Source: Frankiaceae bacterium | GTDB taxonomy: Bacteria; Actinomycetota; Actinomycetes; JAVEEJ01 | Assembly (NCBI GenBank): GCA_030840515.1 | Contig: JAVEEJ010000042.1 | Span: forward strand, 1-13,806 | Length of the DNA stretch: 13,806 nt | Direction of reading: 5' to 3' | Shown here: positions 6,905 to 13,717 of the stretch, one piece after another | Position numbering within the stretch: the first letter of the stretch is position 1 | How the letters are laid out: each line of letters starts with the position of its first letter | Position numbers and translations under genes: made by a program | The notes under the pieces: model-generated | What the model was told of the DNA's origin: nothing | The model's database searches: none | The model's input: only the letters and a program-made list of their open reading frames with translations

Positions 6905-8331
6905 GGGTGACCTTGACGGACGCTGAGTTCTCCGGGCTGCGCGCGCTGCTGAACGAGGCCGCCGGGCTTGTCTTCGACGACTCGCGCCGCGACTCACTGG
7001 CCTACTCGATCGGGGAGCGGCTCTCCGCCCGGGGTCTTTCCACCGTCGCGGACTACCTGGTCCTGCTCGGCCAGGCAACGGAAGGTGCGGAGCGCCAGGC
7101 GCTCCTCGACGAGGTCACGATCCAGGAGACGCACTTCTTCCGTAACCCGCCGCAGGTGCGGGCGCTTCGTCAGCACGTGCTGCCCGAGCTGATCAAGTCG
7201 GCGCTCGCCCGCGGTGACCGCACGATCCGCATCTGGAGCGCGGGCTGCTCCACGGGTGAGGAGCCCTACACGATCGCGATGATGCTGCGTGAGCTGTTGC
7301 CGCTCGCCGACGGGTGGGACGTCAAGGTCATCGCCACCGACGTCTCGGCGCGGGCGTTGGCCGCTGCCCGCGAAGGACGCTACGGCGCGCGGGCCCTGCA
7401 GATGGCGGAGCCTGCTGACGTGGCGCGCTGGTTCATCGAGGAGGACAGGCACGGCGAGCGCACCTACGTGCTGCGGCCGGAGGCCCGCGAGCTGGTCGAG
7501 TTCCGCCTGCACAACCTGGTGACGGAGCCGGTCCCCGTGGAGGCCGGCGAGCTCGACCTGGTGCTGTGCCGCAACGTCACCATCTACTTCAACCGCGACA
7601 CGACCCGTGCCCTGATCGGAAGGCTCCACACGGCACTGCGCGACGGCGGCTACCTGTTCCTCGGCCACTCCGAGACTCTGTGGCAGGTCAGCGACGCCTT
7701 CCGCCTCGTGACCCTCGGCGACGCGTTCGTCTACCGCCGCCTCGACCCCCCGGCCAGCGAGCGACGTCAGGTGCTCCCCGACCGCAGGACGCTCGACGAG
7801 GGAGCCACCCCACCCACGCCCGAGCGGCGCGGTCCGAAGCTCGAGCGCCGTGGCTCGGCGTGGAACGCGCTGGTCAAGCCCAGGCAGCTGCCGTTCGTGA
7901 AGCCGCGCGTCGAGGGGAGCCCGGCCGCGACACTTGCCACCGTGCGCGGCGCGCTCGCGGAGGGACGCTACGAGGATGCCGCCGGGCTGGCCGGCGAGCT
8001 CGCCGAGCGTGACGTGCTCGCCGCGGACGCGCACTACCTGCGGGGCCTCGCGCTGACCAACAGCGGCAAGGACGACGAGGCGCTGGTCTCGTTGCGCAAG
8101 GCGGTCTACCTCGACCCCACCGCAGGCTTCGCCCACTTCCTGCTCGCGGGCGCGCTCGACCGGCTCGGGCAGCGCCCGGCTGCGGCGGCGAGCTATCGCG
8201 CGGCTGCTCAGGCGCTGGCGGCCGCCCCGGACGGCGTGGTCGCCGCCGAGCTCGGCGGGCGCAGTGTGGGGGAGCTTGTTGAGTTGTGCGCCCGGCTTGC
8301 CGATCGTTGTGAGGAGGAGGTGCGGCGATGA
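6901..8331 (+). CDS. cheR: CheR: chemoreceptor glutamate methyltransferase with C-terminal TPR-like repeats
   Basis: A 476-residue S-adenosylmethionine-dependent methyltransferase that methylates chemoreceptor glutamates, opposing CheB. Seen: N-terminal helical CheR domain (about 4-75), ETHFFRNPPQV (76-86), the SAM-binding WSAGCSTGEEPYTIAM (112-127), the acidic strand VIATDVSARAL, LVLCRNVTIYFN (220-231) and GGYLFLGHSE (249-258). A basic proline-rich linker (about 282-345) leads to a TPR-like region (about 343-447) containing HYLRGLALTNSGKDDEALVSLRKAVYLDP. Classic E. coli CheR is about 285 residues, so this is the long CheR-TPR form seen in Frz-like and pilus-type systems, where the repeats mediate protein contacts. 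The start ATG (6901) overlaps the cheB stop as ATGA and has its own GGGAGG at 6888-6893. The end overlaps cheW in the same way. Confidence 0.96.
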   Translation: MRVTLTDAEFSGLRALLNEAAGLVFDDSRRDSLAYSIGERLSARGLSTVADYLVLLGQATEGAERQALLDEVTIQETHFFRNPPQVRALRQHVLPELIKSALARGDRTIRIWSAGCSTGEEPYTIAMMLRELLPLADGWDVKVIATDVSARALAAAREGRYGARALQMAEPADVARWFIEEDRHGERTYVLRPEARELVEFRLHNLVTEPVPVEAGELDLVLCRNVTIYFNRDTTRALIGRLHTALRDGGYLFLGHSETLWQVSDAFRLVTLGDAFVYRRLDPPASERRQVLPDRRTLDEGATPPTPERRGPKLERRGSAWNALVKPRQLPFVKPRVEGSPAATLATVRGALAEGRYEDAAGLAGELAERDVLAADAHYLRGLALTNSGKDDEALVSLRKAVYLDPTAGFAHFLLAGALDRLGQRPAAAASYRAAAQALAAAPDGVVAAELGGRSVGELVELCARLADRCEEEVRR

Positions 8332-8753
8332 CGCCCGGCTACGTGACGTTCAGGCTCGGTGAGCGCGAGTTCGCCACGCCCTTGGCCGAGGTGCGCGAGG
8401 TCGTGCGCCTCACGGGCCTGCAGGTGCTTCCTGGCATGGAACCCCCCCTCGTCGGCGTGATCCAGCTGCGCGGCAACCCGCTGCCGGTCCTCGACGTCCG
8501 CAGCCTCGACCGCCGCGGCAGCGACCAGACACCGGGCGACGTCCTCGTCGTCGTGCGCAACGGCGAGCCCTGCGGCATAGCCGTTGACACGGTGACCGCC
8601 GTGCGCGGCGCCGGAGAGCTGCACTCGACCAACGAGGGATCGGTCGGTGCCCTGCCCGGCTATGTCGTCGAGGTGCTCCGCGACGCCACCGGCCCGGTCA
8701 TGCTGGTTGACCTCGAGCGACTGGTCGCCTCGCTGGAGTTGGCCCGCGCCTGA
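8328..8753 (+). CDS. cheW: CheW-like coupling protein
   Basis: A 141-residue single CheW domain. It has the typical opening strand YVTFRLGEREFATPLAEVREVVR and the core PPLVGVIQLRGNPLPVLDVRSL (39-60), matching the family's 'GxxNLRGxxxPVxDLR' pattern. CheW bridges chemoreceptors to the CheA kinase in cytoplasmic arrays. Neither partner is in this window. The ATG at 8328 overlaps the cheR stop (ATGA), and a strong GGAGGAGG (8313-8320) lies 7 nt upstream, so translation is probably both coupled and independent. It is the last gene of the operon; no hairpin terminator was found after it, only the tandem repeat at 8775-8819 and then the converging protease gene. Confidence 0.93.
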   Translation: MTPGYVTFRLGEREFATPLAEVREVVRLTGLQVLPGMEPPLVGVIQLRGNPLPVLDVRSLDRRGSDQTPGDVLVVVRNGEPCGIAVDTVTAVRGAGELHSTNEGSVGALPGYVVEVLRDATGPVMLVDLERLVASLELARA

Positions 8754-8774
8754 GCCCCGGGCAGCACGGCTCAG

Positions 8775-8819
8775 CTCAGCGCAGCAAAACTCAGCGCAGC
8801 AAAACTCAGCACGGCAAAG
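8775..8819. repeat. Three tandem 15-bp units between cheW and the protease gene
   Basis: CTCAGCGCAGCAAAA occurs twice exactly (8775-8789, 8790-8804), then once with three changes (8805-8819). CTCAGCGCGG recurs at 8825 inside the protease 3' end. In minus-strand terms each unit resembles the protease's last codons (AALS), suggesting replication slippage at that gene end. The 15-bp period preserves frame. No hairpin is evident. Confidence 0.85.
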
Positions 8820-8820
8820 C

Positions 8821-10254
8821 TCAACTCAGCGCGGCGCGTGCCTGCTGGTCGAGCGCGTAGTCCGCGTCCTCGGTCGGCCGTGACGGCATGGCCTTCTCGC
8901 CGCTCATGACGTCCACCGCGTGGTCGACCGTCTCGGCGTCGATGTTGCCGTATCCGATCTGGGCGTACTGGTCCACGGCCGCTGGCACGGATGACCACTC
9001 GGCGGGAAGCGTCGTGCAGCCCGCGCAGAACGGGTTGCCGCCCACGCCGTATTCAGTGTTGTCCGGCGCCCGCGGTCCACCCATCCAGTGCAGGAGTCCG
9101 TCGTCGGGTCCGGCCTTGGGCCGCGGGTCCGCGGTGCGCAGCAGCAAGGTGCGCAGCTCATCGAGGGTCAGCACGCCGTCGGCCAGCGGACCGCGCTTGA
9201 CCAAGCCCCGCTTGCCCTTGGCGACGATCCCGCCTCGGACGCCTGTGCCTGTCGCACCGAGCATCTCGCGGGCTTCCTGGACGATCTGCGCGGCGGCACC
9301 TGCGACATAGGGCGCGGCGGCACTTGTGCAACACGCGATCGGGTCGGGGCGCACGACGGTGCTCGAGTTGCTGATGCCGGTCCACCCGCCGTAGGCGTCC
9401 GCGACCACGTGCGGAGGCGCGCCCGACCAGGCCGTGACGTGCCCGTTGTCGTGTCCGCCGACGAGTACCACGCCGGGTGCGCCGGTCGACAGGGCGTAGG
9501 TGGGCATCGGCGCACCACCCTCGGCGAAGGCGGCACCGTTACCCGACGCGGCCACCGTGAGCAGCCGCTTGGCCGCGCGCGCGAACGCAGCCGTGGTGTC
9601 GTCGAAGCCGGTCTTGCCCGCCGGCTGCGGCGCCAGGCTGAGCCAGGAGTTGCTGGTCACGTCGATCCAGGGCTGGGCGGTGACCCAGTCCAAGGAGCCC
9701 GCGCCGAGCCCCTCGACCTCGACGATGCGCGCGGTCGGGGCGAGCGAGTGCTTGGCGCCGCCGACCCGGCTGGCCGTCATGGTGCCGTGCCCGAGGTCGT
9801 CGAGGATCCGGTGCTCGGTGCAGTCGCCGGCGAACGCCGTGCTCGCAGGCGGAGCCTTCACCGTCGTGGGGCACAGCGTTCCGCCGGCGCCCATGCTGAT
9901 CGCCCCGACGATGCGCGTGCCTGGGATCCAGTAGAGCTCCTTGGGCGCCACCGTGGCCCAGACCGCGGCGTCGGCCTTCAGCGCCTGCGCATAGGGCAGG
10001 TTGAGGTGCAGCCGAAGCGCCTGCGCCGACTTCGGGAAGCCCGGGATGTAGGTCGAGGGGTGCTTGTAGGCGAGCTTGGAGGTGTCCCGGAACTGCACGC
10101 TGTAGGGGTTGATGCCGCTGTCCACGATCGCCACTACTGCCATCGCGGGGATGGCGCGCGGCGGGTCGTGCCGGTCGCCGTGGGCGGAGGCGGCAAGGGG
10201 CGTGGCGAGTACGGCGACAGCTGCCGCCAGGGCGATTCGGCGCATGGGATTCAT
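8821..10254 (-). CDS. Secreted subtilisin-like (S8) serine protease
   Basis: A 477-residue predicted exported protease. A signal peptide is clear: basic MRR, a hydrophobic run of alanine/leucine/valine and a likely cleavage after ASA (about residue 24). Catalytic residues visible: D45 in AIVDSGINPY, H156 in DLGHGTMTAS, oxyanion N239 in AASGNG and S311 in CCTSAAAPYVAG. The D-to-H distance is 111 residues versus 32 in subtilisin BPN', so about 75-80 residues are inserted there; H-to-S spacing is normal. The tail (about 375-477) carries a CAGC pair (410-413) and no sortase signal or C-terminal membrane helix. Start: two in-frame ATGs, at 10254 and 10245, neither with a good Shine-Dalgarno. It lies 38 bp downstream of disA on the same strand, so read-through from disA is plausible. 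Substrate unknown. Confidence 0.88.
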   Translation of the reverse strand: MNPMRRIALAAAVAVLATPLAASAHGDRHDPPRAIPAMAVVAIVDSGINPYSVQFRDTSKLAYKHPSTYIPGFPKSAQALRLHLNLPYAQALKADAAVWATVAPKELYWIPGTRIVGAISMGAGGTLCPTTVKAPPASTAFAGDCTEHRILDDLGHGTMTASRVGGAKHSLAPTARIVEVEGLGAGSLDWVTAQPWIDVTSNSWLSLAPQPAGKTGFDDTTAAFARAAKRLLTVAASGNGAAFAEGGAPMPTYALSTGAPGVVLVGGHDNGHVTAWSGAPPHVVADAYGGWTGISNSSTVVRPDPIACCTSAAAPYVAGAAAQIVQEAREMLGATGTGVRGGIVAKGKRGLVKRGPLADGVLTLDELRTLLLRTADPRPKAGPDDGLLHWMGGPRAPDNTEYGVGGNPFCAGCTTLPAEWSSVPAAVDQYAQIGYGNIDAETVDHAVDVMSGEKAMPSRPTEDADYALDQQARAALS

Positions 10255-10292
10255 TTCGACGTCCGACGGCGGGCCCCTGCTGGGCGGCAGGC

Positions 10293-11384
10293 TCAGACGT
10301 AGCGCTCGAGGATGCTCGACTCCGCCAGGCGGGACAGGCCCTCCCGCACGCTCCGGGCGCGTGACTCGCCCACGCCCTCGACCAGCTGCAGGTCGTCGAT
10401 CCCGGCCGCCAGCAGCTTCTGCAGGCCCCCGAAGTGGTCCACCAGCCGGTCCACGACGAGCTGCGGGAGCCGCGGCACCTTCGCGAGCAGCCGGTAGCCG
10501 CGGGGGCTGACAGCCTGCTCGAGCACGTCCGTGCCGGTGGCGTAGCCGAAGGCCCGCGCCACAGCGGAGAGGTCGAGCAGGTCAGCCTGCTCCAGGTCGT
10601 CGAGCGCCTCGAGGACGTCCTCGGTGGTGCGCTGGCGACGGCCCGACTGCGGCGGCATGTAGTCCCTGACGATCAGCTCGCGCTCGGCCTCCACCCCTAC
10701 CACCAGCTCCTCCAGCTGAAGCTCGAGGAGGCGGCCGTCGGTCCCCAGCTCGACGACGTACCCGGCGATCTCACTAGCGATCCGGCGCACCATCTCGAGC
10801 CGCTGGGAGACCTGCGTCGCGTCGCGGACCGTGACCAGGTCCTCGATCTCAAGCGCGCTCAGCGCCCCGGAGACCTCGTCGAGCCGCAGCTTGTAGCGCT
10901 CCAGGGTCGCCAGTGCCTGGTTGGCGCGGGACAGGATGGCGGCGGAGTCGTCGAGCACGTAGCGCCGGCCGTCGACGTAGAGCGCGATGATCCGCATCGA
11001 CTGGCTGACGCTGATGATCGGGTAGCCGGTCTGCTTGGCCACCCGCTCCGCGGTCCTGTGCCGCGTGCCGGACTCCTCGGTCGGGATAGAGGGGTCGGGC
11101 ACGAGGTGCACCGCGGCGCGGACGATGCGGCTCAGGTCGGTGGACATGACCAGGGCGCCGTCCATCTTCGCCAGCTCGCGCAGCCGGGTCGCGGAGAACT
11201 CGACGTCGAGCGGGAAGCCGCCGGTGCACAGCGCCTCCACGACCCTGTCGTGGCCGAGCACGATGAGGCCACCGGTGTTGCCGCGCAGGATGCGCTCGAG
11301 GCCGTCGCGCAGCGCGGTGCCAGGAGCGACAGCGGCGAGTGTGGCGCGCAGCAGCTCCTTACCGTCGGACTGCGGCTGGGCCAT
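10293..11384 (-). CDS. disA: DisA: DNA-scanning diadenylate cyclase
   Basis: A 363-residue enzyme that makes cyclic di-AMP from two ATP and loses activity when it meets branched DNA, linking genome integrity to second-messenger level. N-terminal DAC domain (about 8-150) shows the signature DGA (75-77, in KMDGALVMS) and GTRHRTAE (106-113), both needed for ATP binding and catalysis. A helical linker (about 150-300) follows, then a C-terminal helix-hairpin-helix DNA-binding domain with LQLVEGVGESRARSVREGL (about 332-350). Length matches actinobacterial DisA. The ATG at 11384 is preceded by TAGCAT eight bases upstream and no ribosome binding site, suggesting a leaderless mRNA. radA lies 69 bp upstream on the same strand. 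RadA has been reported to bind and inhibit DisA in mycobacteria, so the pairing is functionally sensible. Confidence 0.97.
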   Translation of the reverse strand: MAQPQSDGKELLRATLAAVAPGTALRDGLERILRGNTGGLIVLGHDRVVEALCTGGFPLDVEFSATRLRELAKMDGALVMSTDLSRIVRAAVHLVPDPSIPTEESGTRHRTAERVAKQTGYPIISVSQSMRIIALYVDGRRYVLDDSAAILSRANQALATLERYKLRLDEVSGALSALEIEDLVTVRDATQVSQRLEMVRRIASEIAGYVVELGTDGRLLELQLEELVVGVEAERELIVRDYMPPQSGRRQRTTEDVLEALDDLEQADLLDLSAVARAFGYATGTDVLEQAVSPRGYRLLAKVPRLPQLVVDRLVDHFGGLQKLLAAGIDDLQLVEGVGESRARSVREGLSRLAESSILERYV

Positions 11385-11392
11385 GGGAGCAG

Positions 11393-11398
11393 ATGCTA
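11393..11398 (-). promoter_or_regulatory. -10 box for disA (leaderless)
   Basis: Minus-strand TAGCAT ends 8 nt before the disA ATG, in the 69-bp gap after radA. It fits TANNNT. No -35 hexamer is obvious. It would give disA an internal promoter in addition to any read-through from radA. Confidence 0.55.
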
Positions 11399-11453
11399 GC
11401 GAGTGCGCGGCCTCATGATCGTGTGGCGAACCTTGTCGCTGGCCGCAGCGTTG

Positions 11454-12848
11454 TCAGACCCCGCGCAGGCGCCGGACCACAACCGGGTCGTCGCGCAGTG
11501 GGCGCAGCGCCGCAGCGAGGTCCGCGACCTCTATCAGCCGCATGCCGTCCGGAGCGCTGGCACCGCTGCGCGCCGGAACCATGGCTCGCGTGAAACCGAG
11601 CCGCGCGGCCTCGTTGAGCCGTCGCTCCAAGCCGGGCACGGGCCGGATGTCACCGGCGAGCCCCACCTCGCCGACCACGATCATGTCCGCGGGCACCAGC
11701 TTGCCGCTCGCGGCGCTCGCCACCGCCAGCGCGATCGCGAGGTCGGTGGCCGGCTCGGTGAGCTTCACGCCGCCGACCGTCGAGACGAACACCTCGTGGC
11801 TCGCGAGCGGCAGGTCAGCGCGCCGTTGCACCACGGCGAGGGCCATCGCGACGCGTGCGCTGTCGAGGCCGCTGACAGCGCGGCGCGGGCTAGGCACCGG
11901 GCTCGGAGCGACCAGCGCCTGCACCTCGGCGACAAGGGGACGCCGGCCCTCGAGCGCGACGGTGATGCAGCTGCCCGCGACCGGAGCGGCGCGTCGCGTC
12001 ATGAAGACGCCACTCGGGTCGGGCAGCTCGTGGATGCCGTCGTCGGCCAGGTCGAAGCACCCGACCTCGTCGGTGGCGCCGAAGCGGTTCTTGACGGCGC
12101 GCACCAGCCGCAGCCTGGAGTGCCGCTCGCCCTCGAACTGAAGGACCACGTCGACGAGGTGCTCCAGCATGCGCGGTCCCGCGATGGAGCCGTCCTTGGT
12201 CACGTGCCCGACGAGCACGGTCGCGATGTTGCGTTCCTTGGCCGTGCGGATGAGCGCAGCCGCGACCTCGCGGATCTGACTGACCCCGCCTGCCTGACCG
12301 TCAATGCCTTCAGCGGCGATGGTCTGAACGGAGTCCACAACGAGTAGGCCGGGGTCGACCTGCTCCACATGGGTGAGCACGGCACCCAGGTCGGTCTCGG
12401 CCGCGAGGTAGAGATGCTCGGCCAGCGCCCCGATCCGCTCGGCCCGCAGCCGGACCTGCGCCGCGGACTCCTCACCGGTGATGACGAGGCTGGGTCGATC
12501 AGCGCTGGCACACCGGGCGGCGACCTCCAGCAGCAGCGTGCTCTTGCCCACTCCCGGCTCGCCGGCGAGCAGGACCACGGCACCGGGCACCAGCCCGCCG
12601 CCGAGCACGCGGTCGAGCTCGCCGCACTCGGTGCTGCGGCGTGAGGCCAGCTCGACGTCGACTTGCGCGATCGGGACTGCAGGAGCCGAGACGGGGGCCG
12701 CCGCGACGCGAAGCGTGCTGCGGCCGAGCTCGGAGACGGTGCCCCAGGCCTGGCACTCGGGGCAGCGTCCAACCCACTTCGCCACGGTGGTCCCGCACTC
12801 GGTGCAGCGCAGGGTCGGCTTCGCGGCTGCCGGGGCTTTGGTGGCCAT
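11454..12848 (-). CDS. radA: RadA: DNA repair ATPase/branch-migration protein
   Basis: A 464-residue RecA-like ATPase that processes recombination intermediates. In order: N-terminal C4 zinc finger (C15, C18, C29, C32) in the form CTECG...CPEC; Walker A GEPGVGKST (96-104); Walker B LLVVDS with D172; the RadA-specific KNRFG motif (253-257); and a C-terminal Lon-protease-like domain (about 325-450) without proteolytic function in this family. Length is typical. The start ATG at 12848 lies 6 nt after TAGCGT, putting the predicted transcription start exactly on the A of ATG, so the mRNA is probably leaderless. It leads the radA-disA pair, possibly extending to the protease gene. Confidence 0.97.
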   Translation of the reverse strand: MATKAPAAAKPTLRCTECGTTVAKWVGRCPECQAWGTVSELGRSTLRVAAAPVSAPAVPIAQVDVELASRRSTECGELDRVLGGGLVPGAVVLLAGEPGVGKSTLLLEVAARCASADRPSLVITGEESAAQVRLRAERIGALAEHLYLAAETDLGAVLTHVEQVDPGLLVVDSVQTIAAEGIDGQAGGVSQIREVAAALIRTAKERNIATVLVGHVTKDGSIAGPRMLEHLVDVVLQFEGERHSRLRLVRAVKNRFGATDEVGCFDLADDGIHELPDPSGVFMTRRAAPVAGSCITVALEGRRPLVAEVQALVAPSPVPSPRRAVSGLDSARVAMALAVVQRRADLPLASHEVFVSTVGGVKLTEPATDLAIALAVASAASGKLVPADMIVVGEVGLAGDIRPVPGLERRLNEAARLGFTRAMVPARSGASAPDGMRLIEVADLAAALRPLRDDPVVVRRLRGV

Positions 12849-12854
12849 GCGCTG

Positions 12855-12860
12855 ACGCTA
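12855..12860 (-). promoter_or_regulatory. -10 box for radA (leaderless)
   Basis: Minus-strand TAGCGT with 6 nt to the ATG. Counting from its last base as -7, +1 is the A of the start codon. There is no Shine-Dalgarno sequence and no clear -35 box. Confidence 0.6.
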
Positions 12861-12911
12861 GGCGGCGGCACCGACAAGGCAGCGCTGCCGCGCCGCGAGT
12901 GTGGACGAAGC

Positions 12912-12947
12912 TCGTCGTACTCGCAGCCTCAGAGTGCGAGTACGACG
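12912..12947. terminator. Stem-loop built from two facing copies of the 12-base repeat; 3' element of the cysteine-rich gene
   Basis: CGTCGTACTCGC (12913-12924) pairs exactly with GCGAGTACGACG (12936-12947); A12925/T12935 extends the stem to 13 bp with a 9-base loop. It begins 4 bp beyond the stop of the gene at 12952-13701. No T-run follows, so it would be a T-less terminator or an mRNA-end stabiliser rather than a classical one. The 15-base form of the repeat is at 12910-12924 (minus strand). Confidence 0.6.
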
Positions 12948-12951
12948 GCAC

Positions 12952-13701
12952 TCAGACGATCGGCAGCATCCGGGGCGGGTCAGCCGGGTGCGGCGCGATC
13001 AGCGTGCGCTGCGCCAGCCGCTCGGCGCACATGGCAGCGACCACGGCGTAGGCGTCGGCGCCGATCATCTCGATGATCTCCGCGGCGGAGTGCACGTAGA
13101 CCGGCTCGGCCGCTACGTGCGCCTCGGTGTTGCCGCTGCAGTACCAGTCGAGGTCGTGCCCGCCAGGACCCCAGCCGCGCCGGTCGTACTCGCCCAGCGT
13201 CACGACGAGCACCTCGGTGCCGTCGGGTCGCTCGACCCGGTCGTAGGTCCGGCGCAGCGGCAGCTGCCAGCACACGTCCGGCTTGGCCTCGAGCGGGTTG
13301 CGACCCTCGCGGATGGCTTGGTGGTGCAGGGCGCATCCCATGCCGGCAGGGAAGTCCGGGCTGTTCAGGAAGATGCAGCCGCCGTCGACGACGCGGGTCT
13401 TCTTCTCGCCGTCCTCGTCCTTCTCGGTCCACTTCTTGGCGTGGTGCTCCCAGGTCTCCGGCGTGAGCCGCTCAACCCAGGCGGCCACCCGCTTCTCGTC
13501 GTCCTTGTCGGAGAAGTGGGCACCGAGGGTGCAGCACCCGTCGTCGGGGCGCCCCTCGTAGATGCCCGCGCAGCCGCTGCCGTAGATGCAGGTCCACCTC
13601 GAGCAGAGCCAGGTCAGGTCGACACGAACCAGCTGGTCGGCGTCGGCTGGGTCGGGGAACTCCGCCCACTCACGGGGAAAGTCGAGCATCACCTCGGGCA
13701 C
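12952..13701 (-). CDS. Cysteine-rich YkgJ-like (UPF0153/DUF3109-type) protein of unknown function
   Basis: A 249-residue soluble protein with ten cysteines: C33, C38, C44, C56, C57, C109, C123, C144, C188, C225. The N-terminal segment WLCSRWTCIYGSGCAGI and the central block GCIFL...GCALH...KPDVCWQLPL resemble the YkgJ/UPF0153 pattern, in which cysteines bind zinc or an iron-sulfur cluster; the family assignment is by eye. No enzyme function is known to me. Start: GTG at 13701 (reading MPEVMLDF) is chosen over GTG at 13707, because the TAGGCT box at 13713-13708 places the predicted transcription start exactly on it. A repeat-derived hairpin follows the stop. It is divergent from the partial gene at 13725. 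Confidence 0.75.
   Translation of the reverse strand: MPEVMLDFPREWAEFPDPADADQLVRVDLTWLCSRWTCIYGSGCAGIYEGRPDDGCCTLGAHFSDKDDEKRVAAWVERLTPETWEHHAKKWTEKDEDGEKKTRVVDGGCIFLNSPDFPAGMGCALHHQAIREGRNPLEAKPDVCWQLPLRRTYDRVERPDGTEVLVVTLGEYDRRGWGPGGHDLDWYCSGNTEAHVAAEPVYVHSAAEIIEMIGADAYAVVAAMCAERLAQRTLIAPHPADPPRMLPIV
13183..13193 (-). repeat. Partial copy (11 of 12 bases) of the interspersed repeat
   Basis: Minus-strand GCGAGTACGAC, coding for part of GEYDRRG in the cysteine-rich protein. It may be a chance product of Glu-Tyr-Asp codons. Confidence 0.3.
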
Positions 13702-13707
13702 ACGCAC

Positions 13708-13717
13708 AGCCTAGGGT
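13708..13717. promoter_or_regulatory. Overlapping divergent -10 boxes around CCTAGG
   Basis: AGCCTAGGGT carries TAGGCT on the minus strand (13713-13708) and TAGGGT on the plus strand (13712-13717), sharing two base pairs. Predicted start points are 13701 (GTG of the cysteine-rich gene) and 13724, one base before the GTG at 13725. Both genes would be leaderless and driven from one symmetric site. Confidence 0.6.

Noticed and set aside
10277..10292. Small stem (CCTGC/GCAGG) between disA and the protease gene
   Set aside because: Only 5 bp without a T-run; too weak to call a terminator.
9088..10302. Long plus-strand open frame (404 codons) across the protease
   Set aside because: Antisense shadow of a gene with signal peptide and full catalytic set; composition dominated by Arg/Gly/Ala.
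10434..11399. Plus-strand open frame across disA
   Set aside because: Antisense to a certain disA; no motif.
11385..11453. Possible c-di-AMP riboswitch near disA
   Set aside because: The gap is only 69 bp, disA looks leaderless, and no riboswitch-like structure is visible.
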